From positions 1 through 64,000 of the forward strand of contig JAFEBI010000022.1 in the NCBI GenBank assembly GCA_018242725.1: 64,000 bases of DNA, given 5' to 3'. A program made the translations under genes and the position numbers. Below are positions 10,487 to 17,735 of this stretch, piece by piece. This DNA comes from Nitrospira sp. GTDB lineage: Bacteria > Nitrospirota > Nitrospiria > Nitrospirales > Nitrospiraceae. Position 1 is the first letter of the stretch. Every line of letters begins with the position of its first letter. The notes beneath the pieces are model-generated. The model did no database searches, was not told the origin of the DNA, and worked only from the letters and a program-made list of their open reading frames with translations.

Positions 10487-10917
10487 GATTCCACTGCTTT
10501 TCTCGTCCAGACGAGGTGTGCTTGGTTCTTGAAGGTGATCGTGTGGTCTTTGGTGTGATAATAAAACGATAACGTCTGTTCATCCCTTCGAGAATCGCCG
10601 TAGACGATCGTGTACAACGTGCGAGGTCCTTCGGTACTCACGTCGATGCGCCGCATGGCTTGGGCATCCAGATGTTCGAATCCAACACTGAACAACACAC
10701 CGGTTTTGGTAAATACCAGCATGCCGTTCTCGTATCCGTTCGCCGAGGTGATCCAGGCGCCGACCAACTCATTTGGACAAGAAGCCGGCGCGTCGCGTAC
10801 CACGACGCTGTAAATGAGGCCGACCAGCAGTAGTCCAGCAATAACCACCAAGACCGTGGTTGATTTTTGGGAAGGCTGCTCAGGAGGCGGAGCTGTGGCA
10901 GTCCCCATTCGTTTCAT
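10483..10917 (-). CDS. small single-TM envelope protein, first gene of the sensory cluster
   Basis: From the ATG at 10917 the protein has 144 residues: a short Pro-rich N-terminus, one TM helix (about 20-41) and an external domain of about 100 residues rich in beta-strand and aromatic positions (ELVGAWITSANGYENGMLVF). The fold resembles small lipocalin-like or META-like domains, but I do not recognise the family. The longer frame begins at a GTG at 11076, where the added residues look non-coding in character. The stop overlaps the next gene's start by four bases, so it is translationally coupled to the HAMP paralogs. Function unknown. Confidence 0.65.
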   Translation of the reverse strand: MKRMGTATAPPPEQPSQKSTTVLVVIAGLLLVGLIYSVVVRDAPASCPNELVGAWITSANGYENGMLVFTKTGVLFSVGFEHLDAQAMRRIDVSTEGPRTLYTIVYGDSRRDEQTLSFYYHTKDHTITFKNQAHLVWTRKAVES

Positions 10918-11087
10918 AGGTGCCCCGTATTGTTGGGAATACACTCCGCACGTCTCGTCATGGCATCGTATCTTGTTCGGCTGATTGGTCAATAACTTGA
11001 TCATTTCCTGCAACTTAGAGAATGCGATCACGCTTGCTGAGAGAGCAAAATAGGAATCGTTACTCGCAGCTCTCACGTAGAAGTCGT

Positions 11088-12041
11088 TCAGGAGAGCAAG
11101 GGCTGAGGAGTAGAAGCGGGGGTTCGCAATGAATGAGGTAAGTGATTCTGAAGCCAGGTCACTAATTCATGATTGACGCGATCCGGCACGTCCTCATGTA
11201 TAAAATGTCCGGAATGCGCCAGCGTAACGACTGTCAGGTCACTCACGATACGGTTTAATTCGTCCAAATTGTGAGGGCCAAGGGCATGATCCTGTAGCCC
11301 CCACAAAACCAAGGTGGGCGTCGTGATTGTGGGGTAGCCAAGCCTGCGCTGGCGCAGAGCCCCGCCGCCACGGAGCGCAGCGCGATAGTAGTTCAGCATG
11401 GCAGTGAGGGCGCCTGGCGCACAGGCCTGCCGTCGGTAGAGCTTCACGATTTCCTCGGGCATGTGTTCCCGATGAATCACCATACGCTCGAAGATTTTCC
11501 CGATGACGTATCCGTGCCTCATGGACAACACTGCTTCGGGAAGTCGAGGAATCTGAAACATTCCCATGTACCAGGAACGGCGCAATTGTCGCCAGTGCCG
11601 GAGTTCTCGCTCAAAGCAGGCCGGATGAGGGGCATTCAAGATGACAAGGGCTTTGACGCGGTCCGGATGCCGCAGGGCATAGTACCAGGCAATGATGCCG
11701 CCCCAGTCGTGTCCAACCAGAATGACCTCCGATGTTCCAGCAGCAGTCAGCAGCCCGCTGACGTCTTCCAGCAGCGACTCGATTGCGTAGGCCGTGAGAC
11801 CAACGGGACGTGTCGTTTCACCATAGCCCCGGAGATCAGGTGCCCAGACTTGATAGCCGGCTTCTGCCAGTGGCTGAAGCTGGTACCGCCATGAAAGCGC
11901 ACATTCAGGAAATCCATGCAGGCAGAGCACCAGTCGGTCTCCCGTTCCAGCCATGGCGACTCGAACGGACAACTGGTTGGCCGAGACCTGGCGATAGGAT
12001 ACGGCTGTTGGGAGGGCATGATGTGGGTCATATGTGCGCAT
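11088..12041 (-). CDS. alpha/beta hydrolase, epoxide hydrolase-like
   Basis: A 317-residue enzyme of the alpha/beta-hydrolase fold. It shows the oxyanion-hole HGFPE motif (about 43-47) and nucleophile elbow GHDWGG (Asp nucleophile, as in soluble epoxide hydrolases and haloalkane dehalogenases). A cap region, WGLQDHAL with the acid residue and SGHFIHED with the catalytic histidine follow. HGFP plus an Asp nucleophile favours epoxide hydrolase; the substrate cannot be told. No signal peptide is present, so it should be cytoplasmic. It ends about 170 bases before the start of the sensory cluster on the same strand, so co-transcription is possible but not shown. Confidence 0.85.
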   Translation of the reverse strand: MRTYDPHHALPTAVSYRQVSANQLSVRVAMAGTGDRLVLCLHGFPECALSWRYQLQPLAEAGYQVWAPDLRGYGETTRPVGLTAYAIESLLEDVSGLLTAAGTSEVILVGHDWGGIIAWYYALRHPDRVKALVILNAPHPACFERELRHWRQLRRSWYMGMFQIPRLPEAVLSMRHGYVIGKIFERMVIHREHMPEEIVKLYRRQACAPGALTAMLNYYRAALRGGGALRQRRLGYPTITTPTLVLWGLQDHALGPHNLDELNRIVSDLTVVTLAHSGHFIHEDVPDRVNHELVTWLQNHLPHSLRTPASTPQPLLS

Positions 12042-12086
12042 GTGCGAAAACTTGAAAAATACTGGTCAGATCCTGAGGTACCCGCT

Positions 12087-12470
12087 ATGCTCCCCCGTAT
12101 GGAACGACCAAATTGGGTATTTGGGCAAACTCAGGGTAAATGGTTTGCATATCCCGAAGGTCATCCGCAGCGAGAAGTTCAAGCGGCTTCCTTTGAGGAG
12201 TTGCAGGCGAAGGTTGATCAACTGAGCCAAGAACCCACGAAAAGTCCGCGCGAGCTTCCCCGTATTGAGCGATCCGTGACCGAACAACCCCGCATAGATA
12301 CACCGCGGTACGTAATCTCGCTGGATCAAGACAAGTGGTGGGGTCATCTGCAGGGATATCCTGATCAGTCGGCACAAGGGGATTCGTTTGATGAAGTGGA
12401 GTTCAAACTCAGTCTCCTCTGGCGTGAACTCGTCAACAGAAAGTCTCCTCCCATCCGGAAAGCGGCGTAA
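12087..12470 (+). CDS. small protein with two HicB-like half-domains
   Basis: A 127-residue protein. The start at 12087 is chosen because GAGG lies eight bases before it; a longer frame from 11916 would overlap the divergent hydrolase gene. It holds two copies of one motif: WVFGQTQGKWFAYPEGHP...ASFEELQAKVDQL (about 6-45) and YVISLDQDKWWGHLQGYP...DSFDEVEFKLSLL (about 72-115). The pattern of a strand, then a W-x-A/G-H-x-x-G-x-P turn, then G/A-S-F-(E/D)-E resembles HicB antitoxins. No HicA toxin or DNA-binding tail is visible. It could be a solitary HicB-fold protein. The family assignment is tentative. Confidence 0.65.
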   Translation: MLPRMERPNWVFGQTQGKWFAYPEGHPQREVQAASFEELQAKVDQLSQEPTKSPRELPRIERSVTEQPRIDTPRYVISLDQDKWWGHLQGYPDQSAQGDSFDEVEFKLSLLWRELVNRKSPPIRKAA

Positions 12471-12514
12471 CCCCTACTTCGTTCCGTAGGTCATCTACCT
12501 GGCCTATCTGCTAT

Positions 12515-13495
12515 TTATTCACATGAAGATGTCCGGCGCTGGTTCCGACGACTTGAATCGTCCACACTCCAGCATCCGGAGAAGGTTTCGCCAGGAGCCA
12601 AGCGCTTGAGCCCCCACTCCGGATGGTTGAATGCATCGCTCGCACAGGTCATCGGTTCGATCGCAAGCGCAATGCGTGGGGCGTCCGCGATGGCATCTCC
12701 AGTATAGACAACCACCGCAGAAAAGGCTGAGTCCATGGTGATGGTGATCGTTCGATTGCTTGGAAGGTGTCGAAGAGAGGCCGTGGCGCTTCCTTCGGCA
12801 TCACGCTCCAAATTCACATAGCAATGGTTGAAGCGTTGCTGTGCAATCGGGCGAAACCGGCGATAGTCCCATGGCGTATCCTGTACGGGATGGATGCTCC
12901 CAGTCGGGACGAGTCGTTCATTGAACTCCAAATAACCAGTCCCTGGAATCTCAACCTCAGCGTCATCAATTATGTCGATTCCCACGGTGAAATAGGGGTG
13001 AAACCCGATCCCCACCGGTGCGGCGCGATCACCGGAGTTTTCGACGCTGAAGGCACAGGACAGCCCGTTGGTATTCAGCTCATAGGTCACCGTGATGTTC
13101 AAGGAGAAGGGGTAGCCGCGTTTGGAGTACGTTTCAGCATCGAGCGTCACCATCATGGTCACTCGATTTGAGTCATGGACTTGGATATTCCAGGGAATAC
13201 TTCGGACGAATCCATGAATGGCATTCGGACCTTCCTTATCGTTGCATTCCAGTTGGAATGTCTGCCCGTCGAAGGTATACCGTCCATTGCCGATACGGCC
13301 AGGAAAGGGGATCAGCACGTCGCCTTGTCCCCCTCGCTTTCCGTTACCACCTGCATACCCCCAGGCAATATCGATCTCCTGTCCATCCGTATCAATAAAA
13401 AGGTATCGACGCAACGATGCGCCCCAAGGGGATACCACGGCTCGCTGATTCTGAAATGAAAGCGTAAGTTCAGTGTCTGGTGTGACGGGTGTCAT
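12515..13495 (-). CDS. aldose 1-epimerase (galactose mutarotase family)
   Basis: A 326-residue enzyme from the ATG at 13495, which has GGAG upstream; the longer frame would need TTG. It shows the family landmarks: NRIGNGRYTFDGQTF-type start with GRIGNGRY, then GPNAIHGFVRSIPW with the catalytic His, GIGFHPYF with the second His, and a C-terminal acidic residue region (LAIEPMTCASDAFNHPEWG). These enzymes interconvert alpha and beta anomers of aldoses such as galactose and glucose. It lacks a signal peptide, so it should act in the cytoplasm. Downstream genes give no pathway context. Confidence 0.88.
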   Translation of the reverse strand: MTPVTPDTELTLSFQNQRAVVSPWGASLRRYLFIDTDGQEIDIAWGYAGGNGKRGGQGDVLIPFPGRIGNGRYTFDGQTFQLECNDKEGPNAIHGFVRSIPWNIQVHDSNRVTMMVTLDAETYSKRGYPFSLNITVTYELNTNGLSCAFSVENSGDRAAPVGIGFHPYFTVGIDIIDDAEVEIPGTGYLEFNERLVPTGSIHPVQDTPWDYRRFRPIAQQRFNHCYVNLERDAEGSATASLRHLPSNRTITITMDSAFSAVVVYTGDAIADAPRIALAIEPMTCASDAFNHPEWGLKRLAPGETFSGCWSVDDSSRRNQRRTSSCE

Positions 13496-13535
13496 CGTCG
13501 GGGTTCTCCGCAGGAATACGATTTTGCGCGGCGGG

Positions 13536-13850
13536 CTATCGCACAACGTCGTATCGACAGATCTGAGGTTCCGAAACCAAAAGACTGCTCAACTGTTGCA
13601 GCGTGGCCAACAGGTGGGGCGTCACAAAATGCGCCTGTTCCGCTGCAGCGCTTGCCCATCGTTCTACAAACACGAATTCAGTCGCATCGGCATGGTTCTG
13701 CAAGAGCTCGTAGCTGAGACATCCGGGTTCTCGGCGAGTCGCATCAACTAATGCGGTCAGGATCTCTCGTACCTGTGCCACGTGGTCGAGTTTGGCGTGA
13801 GCATGGGCGATCACACGAAGAGAGCGATCGACAGTCATGGGATTTTCCAT
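13536..13850 (-). CDS. ABM/YgiN-type monooxygenase
   Basis: A 104-residue dimeric ferredoxin-like alpha/beta-barrel protein of the antibiotic biosynthesis monooxygenase family. Visible marks are LRVIAHAHAK (first strand), REPGCLSYEL, ATEFVFVERW and the AEQAHFVTPHL helix. Members include quinol monooxygenase YgiN and many stress-related proteins without a known substrate. The gene sits between the rhodanese and epimerase genes on the same strand, with short gaps on both sides. A role in quinone or reactive-compound detoxification is possible but is not shown by the sequence. Confidence 0.85.
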   Translation of the reverse strand: MENPMTVDRSLRVIAHAHAKLDHVAQVREILTALVDATRREPGCLSYELLQNHADATEFVFVERWASAAAEQAHFVTPHLLATLQQLSSLLVSEPQICRYDVVR

Positions 13851-13875
13851 CGGTGAGATCCGAGCGCCTCAACGA

Positions 13876-14328
13876 CTACTTTACAAAAGGATTACCTGAT
13901 GTTTTCCATTCGTCAAGGTTCATAATCACCGCAGAGGTCTGCGTGAATCCAAGTTCACCAAGGGTTTGAGCGGCAAGGGTCGCACGCCTCCCGCTTTGAC
14001 ACTGGAGCACAATCGGGTGTTCCATGTCGGCTTTCTCCAGGTGGTTCCAGATTTTGGTTTCGATCATGCCGCGAGGAATATTGATCGCTCCAGGGACGTG
14101 CCCGGCTGCATATTCTTGTGGCTCGCGGACATCAAGGATCAAGGCTCCTCCAGGGTTATCGACAATTTTTCGATACTCCTCCATGCCGATGGTTTTGACA
14201 GGCTTCTGGGCCGTTTCAATTTTCTGCTTACTTGCCGACGGGAGGGCCTGAGCGAGAGCAGATATGGGCAGGGAGGCGCCGACGAGGGCAGAGACAAAAC
14301 AGAGGGCCAATCTATTCATGGTTTTCAT
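13876..14328 (-). CDS. exported rhodanese-domain sulfurtransferase
   Basis: A 150-residue protein from the ATG at 14328, preceded by AAAGGAG eight bases away. A signal peptide (MKTMNRLALCFVSALVG, likely cut after ALA near residue 27) is followed by a single rhodanese domain: LILDVREPQEYAAGHVPGA, INIPRG and active-site loop CQSGRR with the persulfide-carrying cysteine. It should work in the periplasm, moving sulfur or handling thiols or cyanide. Single-domain exported rhodaneses are common in Gram-negative bacteria and rarely have a defined acceptor. It ends 26 bases before the monooxygenase start, so the two may share a transcript. Confidence 0.9.
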   Translation of the reverse strand: MKTMNRLALCFVSALVGASLPISALAQALPSASKQKIETAQKPVKTIGMEEYRKIVDNPGGALILDVREPQEYAAGHVPGAINIPRGMIETKIWNHLEKADMEHPIVLQCQSGRRATLAAQTLGELGFTQTSAVIMNLDEWKTSGNPFVK

Positions 14329-14617
14329 GAAAGAATCTCCTTTATTGTGTCGTACTTGGTGTGTGAAGGGCACAGGAAAATCAGTGTACCTTGACTCGCG
14401 TTGTTCCTCAAGGGCTACCCTTGCCTACCACGAGTGAGCCGAGCATTCTCAGGGGCGGGATTGAAATGCAGGCGTCGGGATCGTTGTCGAGTGCTCAGGT
14501 CAGCGTTGCGTCGGGGGGCGCTCTCTGAGTAGATTTCAAATCGCCGATACATTTACGCGTAAAAATCACATCGCATATGGAGCTTACCGTATACAGTGAA
14601 AGTGTTTGATGAGGCTT

Positions 14618-15175
14618 CTATTCTTCGAGTTCATCACAACTCGCGCTGAGCCATTTGCCTTTCATCTCCATACGACTCTTGCCGACTCCTGGCTGATCCC
14701 TCTCGCCTGATCCTACGAGACTTTCTGTGGTTTTGGCTTCGATCATCCAATGGGTTGTTGAGGAACGTGGTGCGGGGCATACCTGATCGAGCACCATTTT
14801 GGACGAGGATTTTGAGATCACCTTGATCGTGCACTTTACTTCCTCGTCATCGTCTGCATCTTCCATCTCTTTGATGATACGGTCGTATGAGATATCTTCC
14901 TTTGTAAGGCACGATCGGTCGGTTACCGTCATGGGTTTACCTTCTCGCGCTTTTAGCATCTGTTCCATCTTGGCACGTTGTGCCGGAGTCATCTTGCCCG
15001 ACATCTCCGGTGAGAGCTTTGAGCTCGAGCTAGTTATCGTGGTGATCATTTCCCATACGCCGGATTTGACATTGAACGATTCGGCATGTGCAGGGGTGAG
15101 AAGAACGTAATCGAGGCCGCCCGTGATTCCAAGGAGCGTGATCATGTGGGTAAGTATCCAGCGATGTGTGTTCAT
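14618..15175 (-). CDS. DUF3617-type periplasmic protein
   Basis: A 185-residue protein with an N-terminal signal peptide (cleavage likely near TPAHA-ES, about residue 31). A domain beginning FNVKSGVWEMITTIT follows. It continues with a Met/Lys-rich helical segment and conserved cysteines in DRSCLTKED, VKCTIKV and QVCPAP, as in the DUF3617 family. Members are secreted, cysteine-containing proteins of unknown role. A ten-residue acidic run (EDADDDEE) lies in the middle. Upstream and downstream gaps of about 190 and 290 bases suggest it is transcribed alone. Confidence 0.8.
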   Translation of the reverse strand: MNTHRWILTHMITLLGITGGLDYVLLTPAHAESFNVKSGVWEMITTITSSSSKLSPEMSGKMTPAQRAKMEQMLKAREGKPMTVTDRSCLTKEDISYDRIIKEMEDADDDEEVKCTIKVISKSSSKMVLDQVCPAPRSSTTHWMIEAKTTESLVGSGERDQPGVGKSRMEMKGKWLSASCDELEE

Positions 15176-15362
15176 GAAGCGCCCTCCGGAAGAGCCAGGA
15201 TGTCGTGAGGTGATCGGCGTTGGATGGTGTCAACATTCTACTGATGTACGTTGACTCAGTCCATAGCAGGAAGCCTGAGTGGGATGGCCTAACCATTCCC
15301 GCTCCTGTCTGACCTGCTATTTTTCACATGTTCCACTGCATAAAGAATCGCGATACTCACGT

Positions 15363-16250
15363 CTATGGATCGCGCATCGCCTTCGAACCAACCGACGAGG
15401 TGACTTTTTTCCACTGATAGGTCCCGCCGTGTTCGCGCGGAGGAATGTTTTTTTGAGAACCGACTCTGCTGTACCACCAGATGCCTTTAGCCTGAGTGCC
15501 GTCCTCTGAGAGGAAGACTTCAAATCCACCCTCTCGATCATTACCTGGTTGTTGCCAGGTGCCTTGCCACAGGCGGTTCATCACCTTGCTGGTCGTGAAT
15601 CGACCGCCATGCTGTGTATATGGCCCATTTCCATTTCGATCGAACGTCGCTTTGTATCGTTTGTCATCTTCAACCTCAAGAATCTCCCACTCTCCACTCA
15701 GATCGGTGTCCGGTGAGGCATGAATGCTTTCACCGGCAGATGGCGAAGACTCGGTTGACGATGAGGAGAGTGGGGCACTCAATTGAGCGGATCGAAAAGA
15801 TTCATGCCACGATAACAGTTGCCACCGGCCATCGCGTCGTTCCAGCACGCCGGTTTCTCTCATCGGGAGCACTGTTTTTTTGAGTCCAGTGCCGTCTGTC
15901 ACATACCGAATATAGTCGAGTTCCATCGCGTACCAGGCGAAATCCCCCTTCGTCCACACTCGCAGCTCTTTAATAGGAATATCCAGTTTTTGGGCATTAA
16001 GAAATTCTTCCTTCATGCCCTGTTCAAGCTCAGGCCATCCGACATATTTCCGACCGGCGACACCATAGCTGATGATATCGGCGTCATGGGCCATCATGCG
16101 AGAGAGCGTCGGCAAGTCCTTCTCGGCATTGGCTCGGACGAGCCGCCGGATGGCCGACTCTGGATCAGAAGGTTCTGATGCTGTCGCGGTTGTGACGATG
16201 GGCATGAATATTAATAAACCTAACCACGAGAGACATCTGAGAAGGCTCAT
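15363..16250 (-). CDS. exported SnoaL/NTF2-like protein with C-terminal beta domain
   Basis: A 295-residue protein. The signal peptide (about 1-24, cut near ATASE) is followed by an NTF2/SnoaL-like cone domain (about 28-150): AIRRLVRANAEKDLPTLSRM, DADIISYG, VGWPELEQGM, FAWYAMELDYIRYV and GRWQLLSWHES. A Ser-rich linker (about 155-178) leads to a second domain of about 110 residues with GEWEILEVEDDKRYKATF and WQGTWQQPG, which resembles lipid/ligand-binding beta-barrels. SnoaL-like domains serve as ketosteroid isomerase-type enzymes or ligand binders; no active site can be assigned. It should be periplasmic. No gene partner is evident. Confidence 0.75.
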   Translation of the reverse strand: MSLLRCLSWLGLLIFMPIVTTATASEPSDPESAIRRLVRANAEKDLPTLSRMMAHDADIISYGVAGRKYVGWPELEQGMKEEFLNAQKLDIPIKELRVWTKGDFAWYAMELDYIRYVTDGTGLKKTVLPMRETGVLERRDGRWQLLSWHESFRSAQLSAPLSSSSTESSPSAGESIHASPDTDLSGEWEILEVEDDKRYKATFDRNGNGPYTQHGGRFTTSKVMNRLWQGTWQQPGNDREGGFEVFLSEDGTQAKGIWWYSRVGSQKNIPPREHGGTYQWKKVTSSVGSKAMRDP

Positions 16251-16507
16251 CGATCACTCCTGTCTATCAGACGCACACATCACCGGTTTGGGGCTCGACC
16301 ATGACAATCTGGAGAGACACACGGCTCAGTAGTCTCACTCGTATCGCACAAGAAGGGGCATAGCTGTCAAGCCTTCAGGCCGAAGTTTTGGTGAGCATCG
16401 CGAGGGCCGATAGGTGAATCGATGAATAGATTTTGGAGCGGAAAGATGACCGTCGATTGCGTCAGCTCAATGAGGTGGAGATGGTCCGAGCCGGGCAGGG
16501 ACTCACA
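16251..16507. other. intergenic gap without a recognised feature
   Basis: About 260 bases separate the SnoaL-like gene from the next minus-strand gene. Only short frames without ribosome sites are present. I see no hairpin with a T-run and no copy of the dispersed element. Confidence 0.4.
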
Positions 16508-17032
16508 TCAGCGTTCCCATCGATAACCGACAAGTAACGGCATAGCAGTCAGCCCTGCAAGTACTCCAAATGGTAGCATCCCGACCACGGCATGTTGAAG
16601 GGCCATGTATTCATCAATTGAGAGGCCATGAAGAGGGAGGATCACGGCTGATTCCGTGAGAATCATCAGGATGAAGGCTACGAAACCGATGCCGAGTCGT
16701 ATGCGCGGCAAGGGTGGCAACTTGAATCGGTCAATCGTCCATTGTGCACCGATAATCATGGCGAGAAGGGTATTGGGGACTTCCAGCAATCGAGCGACCA
16801 GCTCGCTGATATGGAGGGCAACCACTTCAAGCCGAACGACCTCAAGCACGAATCCTACCCCGAGTGCGATGAGAAAATAGACACCACCGGCTCGTACCAC
16901 AAGGGAGGCACGAACTTTTTGCTGAACATCGGCCAGTGTAGCGGGGACGGTCGACAGAGGATGCGCAGGCTCGTTAATCTGGTCGGTCGAGCGCGTCTCA
17001 TCACTCTCACGTATCTTATGAGGTTTGGCCAT
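16508..17032 (-). CDS. four-TM membrane protein of unknown function
   Basis: From the ATG at 17032 this is a 174-residue protein; an ATG at 17074 would add 14 residues and neither start has a clear ribosome site. A polar N-terminus of about 45 residues is followed by hydrophobic segments near 50-70, 78-98, 112-130 and 148-168. The pattern of GGVYFLIALGVGFVLEVVR, LLAMIIGAQWTIDRF, IGFVAFILMILTESAV and GMLPFGVLAGLTAMPLL resembles small integral membrane proteins of unknown function. No catalytic motif is visible. It is divergent from the Sm-like gene across a gap that holds a perfect palindrome. Confidence 0.7.
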   Translation of the reverse strand: MAKPHKIRESDETRSTDQINEPAHPLSTVPATLADVQQKVRASLVVRAGGVYFLIALGVGFVLEVVRLEVVALHISELVARLLEVPNTLLAMIIGAQWTIDRFKLPPLPRIRLGIGFVAFILMILTESAVILPLHGLSIDEYMALQHAVVGMLPFGVLAGLTAMPLLVGYRWER

Positions 17033-17341
17033 GATCGAGAGAGCAGTGTAGCGAAGAATTAGAGGGACATCCATTGTTCTTCAAATTTGTGCGAGGGGGT
17101 GGAGTTGAGCGCGCTCACGGCGCATCTGATTGTCGGATGGCAAGCGTGAAATGAGCATGAATACAGGTATTCATGATCTTAGGTGCCGTTTGTTCCATCG
17201 AATGGTATTGGTCGGTCTATTCCGGTCCATGCCTCGTGAGGGAGCGAACACGGTAGGAGATGACTTCCTTACATACTCGCGGTAAGCTCCGGCCTCGTGA
17301 TGACCTGTACGATCATGAAAATATCCATCAAGGGGGACAGT
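17033..17341. other. divergent intergenic region
   Basis: About 310 bases lie between the four-TM gene (minus) and the Sm-like gene (plus). It contains a perfect inverted repeat, listed separately, and a strong ribosome site (AAGGGGGA) just before 17342. No further gene is supported. Confidence 0.5.
17156..17175. promoter_or_regulatory. perfect 9-bp inverted repeat, possible operator
   Basis: CATGAATAC and GTATTCATG are separated by two bases (AG), giving a 20-bp near-perfect dyad in the gap between divergent genes. The short spacer and the position fit a dimeric repressor site better than a terminator, since no T-run follows. The regulator is not identifiable. Confidence 0.4.
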
Positions 17342-17662
17342 ATGCAGGAAAAAATAAGCAGGACAATCTGTGCGTGTGCGCTACTCGTTGGGCTTGGCTT
17401 TGCTGGACCAGCGCCAGCTGTCTCGGTCGACGAAGCGATCGTGGACATCGATAGCTCGAATGTCATGAAGTCCTTGCTTGAGCAGCACGTTGGAAAACGT
17501 GTGAAGGTCAAATTGTGTTCTGGGCAAGACGTAGAAGGCAAGGTCGCCAAGGTTGGCTCTCATGCCGTGCAGTTGACGGAGTTGGTCGGGATGGAGTTGT
17601 TCGATGCGACGATCAAGTTGAATGATGTGGCGGCAGTGATCGCAAAAGTTCGTGGGAAGTGA
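17342..17662 (+). CDS. exported Sm-like (LSm-fold) small protein
   Basis: A 106-residue protein; the ATG at 17342 is chosen for the AAGGGGGA site just upstream. A signal peptide (about 1-26, cleavage near APA-VS) precedes a short helix (AIVDIDSSNVMKSLLEQH) and a beta-rich domain: GKRVKVKLCSGQDVEGKV, GSHAVQLTELVG, ELFDATIKLNDVAAVIAKV. The strand order and the pattern VxLxSGxxxxGxV...VxLxEL...A.I.L.DVAAV are those of Sm/LSm domains, normally RNA-binding cytoplasmic proteins such as Hfq. Export makes RNA binding unlikely, so the fold may serve another purpose. The gene is monocistronic and faces the HD-GYP gene. Confidence 0.75.
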   Translation: MQEKISRTICACALLVGLGFAGPAPAVSVDEAIVDIDSSNVMKSLLEQHVGKRVKVKLCSGQDVEGKVAKVGSHAVQLTELVGMELFDATIKLNDVAAVIAKVRGK

Positions 17663-17735
17663 GTAGCTGCAATTGGATGCTGCGCGAAGGATCGGGAACG
17701 GTGAGGGATCTGATGATGGTCTGTAGATATTATTG

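Noticed and set aside
11463-11894. 143-codon plus-strand frame inside the hydrolase gene
   Set aside because: It is a mirror of an intact alpha/beta hydrolase with all catalytic motifs.
13966-14394. 142-codon plus-strand frame across the rhodanese gene
   Set aside because: The rhodanese on the other strand has a signal peptide, ribosome site and active-site loop; the mirror frame has none.
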